From: Streptomyces flavochromogenes
GTDB taxonomy: Bacteria > Actinomycetota > Actinomycetes > Streptomycetales > Streptomycetaceae
Assembly (NCBI RefSeq): GCF_000717595.1
Contig: NZ_JNZO01000038.1
Span: forward strand, 1-64,000
Direction of reading: 5' to 3'
DNA length: 64,000 nt
A program made the position numbers and the translations under genes. The notes beneath the pieces were generated by a model. The model was not told the DNA's origin and searched no databases. It worked only from the letters and a program-made list of their open reading frames with translations. Positions 42,488 to 51,226 of this stretch are shown here, piece by piece. How positions within the stretch are numbered: position 1 is the first letter of the stretch; each line of letters opens with the position of its first letter.

Positions 42488-43240
42488 TCACGCGACCAGC
42501 GCACCCCCGTCGACGGGCAGGACGGTGCCGGTCAGGAAGGAGGCGTCCGGCGCCGCGAGCGACGTGATCGCCCAGGCGACCTCCTCGGGACGGCCGATCC
42601 GGCCCAGCGGAACGTGCGCGAGCTGCCAGGCCCGCAAGGCCTGCAGCCGCTCGGGGGAGAGACCCGTGTGATCCGCGATCGGGGTCTCGATCGGACCGGG
42701 GGCGACCGCCACCACCCGGACGCCGTCGGGCGCGAGCTCCACCGCCCAGCAGCGGGTGAGTGTCTCCAGGGCGCTCTTGGTCGCCGGGTAGACGGAGTTG
42801 GCCGGCCAGCCGCGCTGACCGATCGTCGTCGTCACGTTCACCACGACGCCCCGCGACTCCTTCAGCGAGGGGAGGGCGGCCTGCGTCAGCAGGACGGGGG
42901 CGACGAGGTTGGTCTCCAGGAGCGGGGTGATCACGGAGCGGTCGAGGGTGCCGAGCGGGCCGCCTCGGGAGATCCCGGCGTTGTTGACGAGCACGTCGAG
43001 GCGGCCGTGGCCGGCCACGGCGGTGCGGACGATCTCCTCGGCCGCCCCCTCCGCCGTGATGTCGGCGACGTGCGGGTGGATGCCGGGATGCCCCTCGGCG
43101 GTCTCCCGCAGCGGCTCGGCCCTGCGGCCGACGGCGAGGACCGTCGCCCCCTGCCGGGCGAACGCGCGGGCGGCGGCCCGGCCGATGCCGGTGCCCGCAC
43201 CGGTGACGACGACGACCCTGGCGGGTGTGGTGGTGTTCAT
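42488..43240 (-). CDS. Short-chain dehydrogenase/reductase
   Basis: 250 residues. Cofactor motif TGAGTGIG (14-21), NNAG, and YPATK supply NAD(P) binding and the Tyr-Lys pair. The residue thirteen positions before the catalytic Tyr is Thr (TTTIGQRG) where the family has Ser. The C-terminus ends with FLTGTVLPVDGG, typical of classical SDRs. Substrate unknown. Upstream, on its strand, TTGACC is followed by GTCACTGGCGTCACTG direct repeats (43258-43280), a plausible site for the neighbouring MerR regulator. Confidence 0.88.
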   Translation of the reverse strand: MNTTTPARVVVVTGAGTGIGRAAARAFARQGATVLAVGRRAEPLRETAEGHPGIHPHVADITAEGAAEEIVRTAVAGHGRLDVLVNNAGISRGGPLGTLDRSVITPLLETNLVAPVLLTQAALPSLKESRGVVVNVTTTIGQRGWPANSVYPATKSALETLTRCWAVELAPDGVRVVAVAPGPIETPIADHTGLSPERLQALRAWQLAHVPLGRIGRPEEVAWAITSLAAPDASFLTGTVLPVDGGALVA

Positions 43241-43296
43241 GGCGCTGATGGTCGAACAGTGACGCCAGTGACAAGGTCAAGCCGTCGTGCGCGGCG

Positions 43297-43713
43297 TCAG
43301 TGCGCGGGGGAGAGGAACTCGAGCCGGTTCCCGTGGCAGTCGGCGGTGTAGAAGCGCCGATGTCCCGGGAAGTTGTCGTCCCACGTCACCTCGACGCCCC
43401 GGGCGGTCAGCCGCTCGGCCACGCCGTCGATGTCGGCGACCAGGATGCCCGGGTGTCCCTTGCGGGACGGCCGGAAGTCCTCCTCCACCCCCAGATGGAT
43501 CTCCAGCGCGTCCGAGCGCACCCACAGGCCACCGCGGGCCGCGAGCACCGGAGGCTTCCGGATCTCGGTCATGCCCAGCACGTCCACGTAGAATCGACGG
43601 CACACCTCCTCGTCGCCCGGCGGCAGGGCGAGCTGTACATGGTGCAACCCGAGGCCGAAGGGCGATGCCGCCTCCGTGGTCTCGTAGGGCAGTGGCTGCT
43701 GACGCCTACTCAT
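43297..43713 (-). CDS. VOC-family (glyoxalase/extradiol dioxygenase fold) protein
   Basis: 138 residues; ATG at 43713. Two beta-alpha-beta-beta-beta units: LGLHHVQLALPPGDEEVCRR (metal His likely H25) and GILVADIDGVAERLTARGVE ending FYTADCHGNRLEFLSP, with the second-unit Glu. The metal-ligand pattern is compatible with a metalloenzyme, but the family also includes binding proteins for antibiotics. It lies 56 bp upstream of the SDR gene on the same strand; they may be cotranscribed. Substrate unknown. Confidence 0.82.
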   Translation of the reverse strand: MSRRQQPLPYETTEAASPFGLGLHHVQLALPPGDEEVCRRFYVDVLGMTEIRKPPVLAARGGLWVRSDALEIHLGVEEDFRPSRKGHPGILVADIDGVAERLTARGVEVTWDDNFPGHRRFYTADCHGNRLEFLSPAH

Positions 43714-43819
43714 GGGGTACGGATCCTCTTCTCTGCGGGGCCGTGCGGTCGTCGCCCGGCCCGGTCACCGTAATGCCGGGGGTGTCGGCCGTTACACGTC
43801 AGGGGGAGCTGCGGGCAGG

Positions 43820-44464
43820 ATGAGCGGGATGCGATACGAGGCGATCACCTGGGAACGGCTGGCGGAGGCGCTCGCCCGTCGGCTCGACGGGGCCGTGCCG
43901 GCCGACGGGAGCAGCCGGCTCAAGGTCGCCGTCGACGGGCCGCCCGCCGCGCCAGGGGGCGAGTTCGCCGAACAGCTCGCCGGGGCCCTGCGGACGCGCG
44001 GGCGTTCCGTCCTCGTCGCGGGGACTGGCGGCTTCCTGCGGCCCGCTTCGCTGCGGTACGAGTACGGGAAGCAGGATCCGGACGCGTACTACGACGGGTG
44101 GACCGACACCGGGGCGCTGTGGCGGGAGGTCTTCGGGCCGCTGGAGCCCGGCGGCACCGGGCGGGTGCTGCCCGACCTCTGGGATCCGGTGAAGGACCGC
44201 GCGACCCGCAGCCCGTACGTGACGCTGCCGCCCGGCGGGGTGCTCGTGCTGCACGGGCCGTTCCTGCTCGGCCACTGGTTCCCCTTCGACCTCACCGTGC
44301 ACCTGCGGCTCTCGGCCGCCGCGCTCGCCCGGCGCACCGAGGACGCCTGGACCCTGCCGGCCTTCGCCCGGTACGAGACGGAGGTCGACCCCGGCGACGC
44401 GGCGGATGTGGTCGTCCGCGCGGACGACCCGCGCCACCCGGCCTGGACGGGGTTCGGGAGCTAG
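43820..44464 (+). CDS. Uridine-kinase-like protein with a degenerate P-loop
   Basis: 214 residues from the ATG at 43820 (alternative ATG at 43829). It has the overall layout of actinobacterial uridine kinase homologues: KVAVDGPPAAPGGEFAEQLA where the P-loop belongs, FLRPASLRYEYGKQDPDAYY, the GRVLPDLWDPVKDRATRSPY region, and VLVLHGPFLLGHWFPFDLTV. The GKS/T of the Walker A motif is missing (APGGEF), so ATP-dependent kinase activity is doubtful. Function unknown; it may bind nucleosides without phosphorylating them. Confidence 0.72.
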   Translation: MSGMRYEAITWERLAEALARRLDGAVPADGSSRLKVAVDGPPAAPGGEFAEQLAGALRTRGRSVLVAGTGGFLRPASLRYEYGKQDPDAYYDGWTDTGALWREVFGPLEPGGTGRVLPDLWDPVKDRATRSPYVTLPPGGVLVLHGPFLLGHWFPFDLTVHLRLSAAALARRTEDAWTLPAFARYETEVDPGDAADVVVRADDPRHPAWTGFGS

Positions 44465-44481
44465 GGCCTGTCTGACCATTC

Positions 44482-44531
44482 CCTGTCCTGTCCTGTCCTG
44501 TCCTGCCGTGCCCTGCCCTGCCTTGCCCCGC
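44482..44531. repeat. Pentanucleotide tandem repeat (CCTGT/CCTGC)n
   Basis: Four exact CCTGT units (44482-44501) run into six decaying 5-mers (CCTGC, CGTGC, CCTGC, CCTGC, CTTGC, CCCGC) to about 44531, then a C-rich tail. It lies 17 bp after a stop codon between convergent genes. Confidence 0.8.
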
Positions 44532-44543
44532 CCCTGCCCCGCC

Positions 44544-44579
44544 GTGCCGCGCCCGGCACGCACGCCCGCCGCGCGGGCG
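44544..44579. terminator. Tandem hairpins between convergent genes
   Basis: GTGCCG/CGGCAC (44544-44549 with 44554-44559) and CGCCCGC/GCGGGCG (44563-44569 with 44573-44579) form two adjacent hairpins between the uridine-kinase-like gene and the PfkB gene; a likely bidirectional terminator. Confidence 0.5.
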
Positions 44580-44630
44580 GGACGCCCGAGTGGCAAACCG
44601 TCCGCACGTGTGCTCGCGAGCCTCCCCGTG

Positions 44631-45545
44631 TCAGTCGCCCGGTGGCCCGGTCTGCGGTCTGCCGCCGACCGTCGTGACCGCCTCCGCGCCCGCGCGGCAG
44701 CCCGCCTCCGCGGCCTTCGCGGGGTCCGCGCCCGCGAGCCGCGCCGCCAGGAAGGCGCCGGTGAACGCGTCGCCCGCGCCCGTCGAGTCCACCGGCCGGA
44801 CCGCGGGAGCCGTCACCCGCGCGGTCACCGAGCCGTCCTCGGCGACCAGGGCGCCCGCCGCCCCGAGGGTGACCACGACCAGCGGGAACCGGCGGCTCAA
44901 CTCGGCCGCCGCCGACTCCGGTTCGGCGCGCCCGGTGAGCGACCTGGCCTCGTCGGCGTTGGGCAGCAGGACCTCCGCGCCCTCCGCCGCCGTGAGGAAC
45001 CGGTCCGCCCCCAGCTCCGCCAGGAAACCCGCCGACGCCGGGTCCACACTCACCGGCACTCCCGCCTCCCGTGCGTCCCGCAGCGCCAGCCGTGCGGTCT
45101 CGCGGCTCGGCGCGGCGAAGAACAGGTAGCCGGAGAGATGCAGCCGGGCCACGCCGTCGAGCAGTCCTGCCGACCAGTCGTCGGGGGAGAGGCGCAGGGC
45201 GGCGCCGCTGTCGGTGAGGAAGGTGCGCTCCGCCGAGGAGTCCACGAGAGCGATCACGGTGGCCGTCGCCGCCTCCGCGTCCGGGACGAGCAGGGGACGC
45301 ACGCCCGCGCGCCGCAGCGCCCGCTCGTGCCAGTCGGCCGCGTCCGTCCCGACCCGGCCGAGGACCCGCACGTCGGGGCATCCGGAACGCGCCGCCCAGC
45401 AGGCCGCGTTGGCTCCGGCGCCGCCCGGGAGGGTCCGTATCTCCGCCGCCGTGTCCGTCGCGGGCGCCAGCGGGGTCCGGTGCCGGGCGACGACGTCCGT
45501 CACCACGTCCCCGACGACGAGCAGCGCACCCGCCGCCGGGCTCAC
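44631..45545 (-). CDS. psuK-like: PfkB-family carbohydrate kinase, probable pseudouridine kinase
   Basis: 304 residues from the GTG at 45545 (GTGA overlap with the preceding gene). PfkB family: LLVVGDVVTDVVARH start, GGAGANAACWAARSG (sugar-binding glycines), and the C-terminal signature DSTGAGDAFTGAFLA with the catalytic Asp in GAGD. Because it is coupled to a pseudouridine-5'-phosphate glycosidase gene, the natural substrate is probably pseudouridine, phosphorylated before cleavage. Substrate assignment is by neighbourhood only; ribokinase-like activity is the alternative. Confidence 0.85.
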   Translation of the reverse strand: MSPAAGALLVVGDVVTDVVARHRTPLAPATDTAAEIRTLPGGAGANAACWAARSGCPDVRVLGRVGTDAADWHERALRRAGVRPLLVPDAEAATATVIALVDSSAERTFLTDSGAALRLSPDDWSAGLLDGVARLHLSGYLFFAAPSRETARLALRDAREAGVPVSVDPASAGFLAELGADRFLTAAEGAEVLLPNADEARSLTGRAEPESAAAELSRRFPLVVVTLGAAGALVAEDGSVTARVTAPAVRPVDSTGAGDAFTGAFLAARLAGADPAKAAEAGCRAGAEAVTTVGGRPQTGPPGD

Positions 45546-46546
45546 CGGCCGCCCGCGCCGGACGAGGATCCGGATCCGTGCGAGGGCCCGGCGCCGGGCG
45601 CGGTCGCGGAGCCCCGCCCGGCCTCGGTGCCGGCCGCCGCGCCCGGGCCGTACGCCCGCGCGATCCTCGCCGCGAGCCGCACATTGCCCCGTACCGCGGC
45701 CAGGTTGGCCTCCAGGGATGCCCCTTCCGTGTGCACCGTCAGGTATTCGAGCAGGAACGGGGTCACCGCCTGCCCGGAGATCCCCTTCTCCTTCGCCGCC
45801 GCCAGTCCGCCCGCGAGCACCCGGTCGTGCAGTGCAGGGTCCAACTGCTCCGCCACCGGCACCGGATTGGCCACGATCAGCGCCGCCCGAGGCCCGCCGA
45901 GTCGGTCCTGGGCCCGTATCACCCCGGCCACCGCCTCCGGGGTCCGCAGGGTCCAGTCGACCGGCTCGCCCGAGGAGGCGAGATAGAAGCCGGGGAAGTG
46001 GTCGGTGCCGTACCCGACGACCGTCACGCCGAGCGTCTCCAGGCGCTGGAGCGTCGCGGGCACGTCGAGGATCGACTTGACGCCGGCGCAGACCACGGTG
46101 GTGCCGACACGGGCGAGCAGCCGCAGGTCGGCGGACTCGTCCTGGGTGTCGGTCCACTCGCGGTGGACACCGCCGAGGCCTCCGGTCGCGAACACCCGTA
46201 TGCCGGCCGCGTCCGCGAGCCAGGCCGTGGCCGACACCGTCGTCGCCCCGGTCACGCCGGTCGCCAGGGCCGGGGCGAGGTCGCGGTGCCCCAGCTTCCG
46301 TACCTCCGGGTCCTCGGCGATCCGGGTCAGGGCCGTCCGGTCCAGGCCGACCCTGGCCGTGCCGTCGACCACGGCGATCGTGGCGGGGACGGCGCCCCCG
46401 GCCCGCACCAGCTCCTCCAGTTCCAGGGCCACCGCCAGGTTCCGCGGGCGCGGCAGGCCGTGGGCGATGATCGTCGATTCCAGCGCGACGACGGGACGCC
46501 CCTCGTGGAGCGCCTCGCGTACCTCTTCGGACACCTGTGTGGACAT
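45542..46546 (-). CDS. psuG: Pseudouridine-5'-phosphate glycosidase
   Basis: 334 residues from the ATG at 46546 (CAGGAA upstream). Strong PsuG (indigoidine synthase A-like) match: VVALESTIIAHGLPRPRNL, IAVVDGTARVGL, ATGVTGATTVSATAWLADAA, FATGGLGGVHRE, VVCAGVKSILDVPATLQRLE and TPFLLEYLTVHTEGASLEAN. It splits pseudouridine 5'-phosphate reversibly into uracil and ribose 5-phosphate. The last 30 residues are a Gly/Ser/Ala-rich tail outside the fold. Coupled to the kinase gene downstream. Confidence 0.93.
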   Translation of the reverse strand: MSTQVSEEVREALHEGRPVVALESTIIAHGLPRPRNLAVALELEELVRAGGAVPATIAVVDGTARVGLDRTALTRIAEDPEVRKLGHRDLAPALATGVTGATTVSATAWLADAAGIRVFATGGLGGVHREWTDTQDESADLRLLARVGTTVVCAGVKSILDVPATLQRLETLGVTVVGYGTDHFPGFYLASSGEPVDWTLRTPEAVAGVIRAQDRLGGPRAALIVANPVPVAEQLDPALHDRVLAGGLAAAKEKGISGQAVTPFLLEYLTVHTEGASLEANLAAVRGNVRLAARIARAYGPGAAAGTEAGRGSATAPGAGPSHGSGSSSGAGGR

Positions 46547-46819
46547 GTCCCATTCCTGGCGCGACCACGGGACCCGCAAACCTCGGTGGCGAGCTCCGGC
46601 CACACCGTGGGGGCGCCTTCGGATTCCGTCACGGGGTGCCCCGCGGGGTCGTCCGGGGCGGCCGCGCCACCCGTCCGGCGCTGCGCCGAAGGGGTCGTGC
46701 GGATTTCGTCGTGGCGTCGGGTTCCGGGCATCACACCTGGTGGGAGGCGAAACGGAGGGCTTCCGTCCAGCCGGTCCCGGCCTCGGAACGGCCCTGGACC
46801 CCCGCTACAGTCACCGCCC

Positions 46820-47176
46820 ATGACGACACATGACCAGCCCTCCTTCGCCGTGCACATCCCCGACGCGGAGCTCGAGGCGGAGCCGCTCGACCCCGCCCAG
46901 ATCGTCTCCGGTTCGCCCGAGGTGACGGGCAAGGTGCTGTGGGAGTCCGCCGACGGCAAGCAACTGCGCGGCATCTGGCAGATCACGCCCGGCGTCGTCA
47001 CCGACACCGAGGCCGACGAGCTCTTCGTGGTGGTCTCCGGCCGGGCGACCGTCGCCGTCGAGGGCGGGGCCACCCTGGAGATCGGGCCCGGCGACGCCTG
47101 TGTGCTGCGGGAGGGCGACAGGACGACCTGGACCGTGCACGAAACCCTGCGCAAGGCGTACCACATCAGCCTCTGA
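46820..47176 (+). CDS. Cupin-domain protein
   Basis: 118 residues; ATG at 46820, possibly leaderless since TACAGT (46806-46811) ends 8 nt upstream and no ribosome site is present. One small beta-barrel cupin: GIWQITPGVVTDTEADELFVVVSGRATV and GPGDACVLREGDRTTWTVHE. The usual first-motif His pair is replaced (TDTEADEL), so metal binding may be weak or absent. Resembles the EutQ-like/DUF861 cupins. Role unknown. The 273 bp between it and psuG show no other feature. Confidence 0.78.
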   Translation: MTTHDQPSFAVHIPDAELEAEPLDPAQIVSGSPEVTGKVLWESADGKQLRGIWQITPGVVTDTEADELFVVVSGRATVAVEGGATLEIGPGDACVLREGDRTTWTVHETLRKAYHISL

Positions 47177-47209
47177 AGTCACGCTGGGCAGCCGCGCACC
47201 GAGGTCTGG

Positions 47210-47235
47210 TAGGAAACCTTCCTATCGGCTAGCAT
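47210..47235 (+). promoter_or_regulatory. Palindrome and -10 box upstream of the metallophosphatase operon
   Basis: TAGGAAACCTTCCTA (47210-47224) is a perfect 6-bp inverted repeat around ACC. TAGCAT (47230-47235) fits a -10, placing the palindrome over the -35 region where a repressor would act. The following 235-nt leader to 47471 is GC-rich with a GCGCCCC/GGGGCGT hairpin near 47260. Similar AGGAAA/TTTCCT palindromes precede other secreted Streptomyces hydrolase genes as far as I recall. Confidence 0.45.
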
Positions 47236-47470
47236 CCCCGGCAGCGGCTTGGCGCGGCGCCCCACCCCAAGGGGCGTGACGCGCTCAGTGAGAGCTCTGA
47301 CCCGGCCGCCGAGCACCACCCCGCCGCGTGGCGCCCCGAATCGCCACCCGGCCGGCCGCCCGTGCCCGTACCCCACGGCACGGGCGCCCCGGCCACTGCC
47401 GCGCGGCAGGTCCGTGGTGCGCCGCACCGGTGTCCAGCTCTCGCCGACCCCCAGGCCAGGGAGCCCAGGT

Positions 47471-48811
47471 ATGCGCCTGAACGCCTCCGCCCCACCACGC
47501 CGCACCACCACCCCTCTCCCCTTCGTCCTCGCCGCCGTGCTGCTGCTCGTCGGCGGGCTCCTGCTCGCCCTCCCGGACCGGGCCGGAGCCGCCGCCGACG
47601 TCCTGATCTCCCAGGGCCGACCGGCCACCTCCTCCTCCGTCGAGGACAGCACCTTCGGCCCGGAGAAGGCCTTCGACGGCGTCTCCACCACCCGCTGGGC
47701 CAGCGCCGAAGGCGTCGACCCCCAGTGGATCCGCGTCGACCTCGGCCCCTCGGCCACCGTCTCCCGCGTCAAGCTCGTCTGGGAGGCCGCGTACGCCAAG
47801 GCCTACCGCATCGAGATCTCCGCCGACGGCACCACCTGGACCCGCCTCGCCAACGAGACCGCGGGCAACGGCGCCACGGACGACTGGACCGGACTCACCG
47901 GCCAGGGCCGCTACCTCCGCGTGTACGGGACCGCCCGCGGCACCTCGTACGGCTACTCGCTCTACTCGGTGGAGGTCTACGGCACCACCGGCACCACGGA
48001 GCCGCCCACCGGCGCCTTCACCGTCGTCGCGGCCGGCGACATCGCCGCCCAGTGCACGGCCTCCAGCAGCTCCTGCGCCCACCCCAAGACCGCGGCCCTG
48101 GCCCAGCGGATCGCCCCGTCCTTCTATCTGACGATGGGCGACAACCAGTACGACGACGCCCTCCTCTCCGACTTCCGCAACTACTACGACAAGTCCTGGG
48201 GCGCCTTCAAGGCGAAGACCCGCCCCGTGCCCGGCAACCACGAGACCTACGACCCGGCGGGCCCGCTCGCCGGCTACAAGTCCTACTTCGGGTCGATCGC
48301 CTACCCGCAGGGCAAGTCGTACTACAGCTACGACCAGGGCAACTGGCACTTCGTCGCCCTCGACTCCAACTCCTTCGACGACGCCACCCAGATCCAGTGG
48401 CTCAAGGACGACCTCGCACGGAACACCAAGGGCTGTGTCGCCGCCTACTTCCACCACCCGCTGTACTCCTCCGGCGGCCACGGCAACGACCCCGTCTCCA
48501 AGCCCGTCTGGCAGATCCTCTACAACGCCAAGGCCGACCTGGTGCTCAACGGACACGACCACCACTACGAGCGCTTCGCCCCGCAGGACCCCAACGGGCG
48601 GGCCACGGCCGACGGCATCGTCGAGATCGTCGGCGGCATGGGCGGCGCCGAGCCCTACGACATCGAGACGGTCCAGCCCAACAGCCAGAAGCGGATCAGC
48701 GGTCCGTACGGCGTCCTGAAGCTGGACCTCACCGACACCACCTACACCTGGCAGTACGTCGGCACCGACAACCAGGTGAAGGACTCCGGCCCGACCTACA
48801 CCTGCCACTGA
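47471..48811 (+). CDS. Secreted metallophosphoesterase with F5/8-type C (discoidin) domain
   Basis: 446 residues; ATG at 47471 with GGGAG upstream. A Sec signal ends near residue 40 (DRAGAAA). Residues about 42-175 form an F5/8 type C carbohydrate-binding module (GRPATSSSVEDSTFGPEKAF; DGVSTTRWASAEGVDPQWIR; LRVYGTARGTSYGYSLYSVE). After a Thr/Pro hinge the phosphatase domain has AAGDIA, MGDNQYDD, PVPGNHE, YFHHPLYSS and LNGHDHHYERF, the complete metal-ligand set. It should act outside the cell on phosphoesters, perhaps bound to surface polysaccharide. Heads a three-gene operon with a transporter and a TolB-like protein (TGATG overlap). Confidence 0.9.
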   Translation: MRLNASAPPRRTTTPLPFVLAAVLLLVGGLLLALPDRAGAAADVLISQGRPATSSSVEDSTFGPEKAFDGVSTTRWASAEGVDPQWIRVDLGPSATVSRVKLVWEAAYAKAYRIEISADGTTWTRLANETAGNGATDDWTGLTGQGRYLRVYGTARGTSYGYSLYSVEVYGTTGTTEPPTGAFTVVAAGDIAAQCTASSSSCAHPKTAALAQRIAPSFYLTMGDNQYDDALLSDFRNYYDKSWGAFKAKTRPVPGNHETYDPAGPLAGYKSYFGSIAYPQGKSYYSYDQGNWHFVALDSNSFDDATQIQWLKDDLARNTKGCVAAYFHHPLYSSGGHGNDPVSKPVWQILYNAKADLVLNGHDHHYERFAPQDPNGRATADGIVEIVGGMGGAEPYDIETVQPNSQKRISGPYGVLKLDLTDTTYTWQYVGTDNQVKDSGPTYTCH

Positions 48812-50118
48812 TGTACCTCGCGACCACCGGTCGCCCGGACGCGCCGCCCGCCCCCTCGGGGGTCCGGCGGCGCGTCCCCGGCACCGTCCTCGCCCTCGGC
48901 GCGGTCAGCCTGGTCACCGACATCTCCTCGGAGATGGTGACCGCCGTCCTGCCGCTCTACCTGGTCCTCGGACTCGGCCTCTCCCCCCTCCAGTTCGGGC
49001 TGCTCGACGGCCTCTCGACCGGCGCCACCGCGCTCGTACGGCTCCTCGGCGGCGCCACCGCCGACCGGGGCGGCCGCCACAAGCAGGTCGGCGGGCTCGG
49101 CTACGCCCTGTCCGCCTGCTCCCGGATCGGCCTCCTCCTCGCCGGCGGCGCGACCGGCTGGATCGCGACCGCGATCACCGCCGACCGGCTCGGCAAGGGA
49201 GTCCGCACCGCCCCGCGCGACGCCCTCATCACCCTGCACAGCCCGCCCGAGGACCTGGGCCGTGCCTTCGGCACGCACAGGGCCATGGACACCACCGGCG
49301 CCCTGCTCGGCCCCCTGGCCGCCTTCGCGCTGCTGTGGGCGACGGCCGACGCGTACGACGCCGTCTTCGCCGTCAGCTTCAGTGTCGGGGCGTTCGGCGT
49401 CCTGCTGTGGGTGCTGCTCGTCCCCGGTCGGACACGGGGCGACGGGGAGGCACCCGTCGTTCCGGCGGTGCCTCGCGCGCGGGGGGAGTGCGCGGAGCCA
49501 CGGGCGCGAGGGAGGTTCCTCGGCGGGCTGCTCGGCGGGCTGCGCTCACCCGAGTACCGGCGGATCGTGATCTGCGCCGGCATCCTCGGCGCCGCCACCA
49601 TCGGCGACGCCTTCCTCTATCTGCTGCTCCAGCGACGGCTCGCGTTCGACGCGACCTGGTTCCCGTTCCTGCCGCTCGGCGCGGCCGCCGTCTATCTGCT
49701 GCTCGCCGTCCCCACCGGACGCCTCGCCGACCGGATCGGACGGCGAGCACCGCTCCTGTACGGGCACGGGGCCCTGCTCCTGGCCTACGGACTGCTCCTC
49801 GCCCCTCTGCCCGACCCCGTGGTGCTCCTGGGTGTCCTCCTCCTGCTCGGGGTCTTCTACGCCGCCACCGACGGCGTCCTCATGGCCCTGGCAGGCCCCT
49901 TCCTGACCGAGGGCCGGCAGGCGAGCGGCCTCGCCGTCGTCCAGACCGCGCAGGCGCTGGCCCGGGTCGGTGCCGCCGTCGTGTTCGGCGCCGTCTGGAC
50001 CGCGAGCGGTCCGGAGACCGCGCTCGTCGCGGCCGTGCTCGCCCTCACGGCGGCCCTGTGCTGCGCCGCGCGGCTGCTGCCCACGACTCCTTCCGAGCCC
50101 TCCGAGAGGAGCGACTGA
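48811..50118 (+). CDS. MFS transporter
   Basis: 435 residues; ATG at 48811 shares its A with the phosphatase stop (TGATG). About 12 hydrophobic segments. The first loop (LVRLLGGATADRGGRHKQVGG) and the central loop (DRIGRRAPLLYG) carry MFS motif A variants; TDISSEMVTAVLPLYLVLGL at the first helix is typical of the YfmO/tetracycline-type subgroup with the TDxSSEM signature. Substrate unknown; its coupling to a secreted phosphatase hints at uptake or export of a related metabolite. Followed 3 bp later by the TolB-like gene. Confidence 0.88.
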   Translation: MYLATTGRPDAPPAPSGVRRRVPGTVLALGAVSLVTDISSEMVTAVLPLYLVLGLGLSPLQFGLLDGLSTGATALVRLLGGATADRGGRHKQVGGLGYALSACSRIGLLLAGGATGWIATAITADRLGKGVRTAPRDALITLHSPPEDLGRAFGTHRAMDTTGALLGPLAAFALLWATADAYDAVFAVSFSVGAFGVLLWVLLVPGRTRGDGEAPVVPAVPRARGECAEPRARGRFLGGLLGGLRSPEYRRIVICAGILGAATIGDAFLYLLLQRRLAFDATWFPFLPLGAAAVYLLLAVPTGRLADRIGRRAPLLYGHGALLLAYGLLLAPLPDPVVLLGVLLLLGVFYAATDGVLMALAGPFLTEGRQASGLAVVQTAQALARVGAAVVFGAVWTASGPETALVAAVLALTAALCCAARLLPTTPSEPSERSD

Positions 50119-50121
50119 CCC

Positions 50122-51117
50122 ATGTCCGACCTGACCGGCGCCCGCCCGTCCACCCGTACGCGCGTGTGGATCCTCGTACTGGCCCTTCTGCTGCTCGGCG
50201 GCGGCGCCACCGCCTACACGCTGCGCGCTGCCTCGGGCCGCGAGGCCGCGGTCGCCGGGACCGCCGACCCCGGCTTCACGCTCGACCGCGCCCCCGACGC
50301 GCTCTACACGCGGGACACCGCGAGCGGCCGCATCGCGCGCGTGGACGCGTCCGCGCCCGGCGGCCGGGTGGTGGGCGGCCCCTCCTGCGACCGCTTCCAC
50401 GCGGCCGGGCCCACCGCCCTCTGTCTCCAGCGCAGGCCGGGCGTCCCGGCGCGCTCGTACGCCCTCGTGCTCGACCGGCGGCTGCGCGAGGTGCGCCGGA
50501 TCGGTCTGCCGGGCACCCCCAGCCGGGCCCGGGTCTCGGCCTCCGGCAACATGCTCGCCTGGACGATGTTCGCGACCGGCGACTCCTACGCGCGGTCGTC
50601 CTTCTCCACCCGGACCTCGATCCTCGATCTCCGCACCGGTTACCTGGTGAAGAACATCGAGCAGATCCCGCTCACCCTCGGCGGCCGCCGCTACCACGCC
50701 CCCGACGTCAACTACTGGGGCGTCAGCTTCGCCGACGACGACAACCGCTTCTACGCGACGGTCTCCACGGGCGGCCGCACGCATCTCGTCGAGGGCGACA
50801 TGCGGAACTGGTCCGCCAAGGCCCTGCGGGAGAACGTCGAATGCCCGTCGCTCTCCCCGGACGGCACCCGCCTCGCCTTCAAGAAGCGCGTCTCCGACGG
50901 CCCGAGCGAGCCTTGGCGGCTCTACGTGTACGAGCTGGCCACCGGGCGCGAACACGCGGTCGCCGAGCGGCGCGGCATCGACGACCAGGCGCTGTGGACG
51001 GACCGGAGCACCCTCGCGTACGGCTACGGGGGAGCGGTCTGGTCGGTCCCGGCCGACGGCACGGGCACCCCGCGCCGGCTGGCGAGCGGGGCGTCCTCAC
51101 CGGCGGTGCCGCACTGA
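50122..51117 (+). CDS. TolB/WD40-like beta-propeller protein, membrane-anchored
   Basis: 331 residues; ATG at 50122 with GAGAGGAG upstream, 3 bp after the MFS stop. One N-terminal hydrophobic helix (about 14-36) anchors a soluble extracytoplasmic domain of repeated beta-strand units with SPDGTRLAFKKRV, ASGNMLAWTMF and TDRSTLAYGYGG, the TolB/PD40-like propeller pattern. No catalytic residues recognised. Third gene of the phosphatase operon. Function unknown. Confidence 0.75.
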   Translation: MSDLTGARPSTRTRVWILVLALLLLGGGATAYTLRAASGREAAVAGTADPGFTLDRAPDALYTRDTASGRIARVDASAPGGRVVGGPSCDRFHAAGPTALCLQRRPGVPARSYALVLDRRLREVRRIGLPGTPSRARVSASGNMLAWTMFATGDSYARSSFSTRTSILDLRTGYLVKNIEQIPLTLGGRRYHAPDVNYWGVSFADDDNRFYATVSTGGRTHLVEGDMRNWSAKALRENVECPSLSPDGTRLAFKKRVSDGPSEPWRLYVYELATGREHAVAERRGIDDQALWTDRSTLAYGYGGAVWSVPADGTGTPRRLASGASSPAVPH

Positions 51118-51226
51118 CCGACAGCGGTGCGCCACGAACCGTCGGCGGTGTCCGCTCGGACCGCCGGAGATGCCGCACGGACCGACGACCCCGCGGGGGT
51201 GCCGCACCGACCGACCGTGCGGAGAC

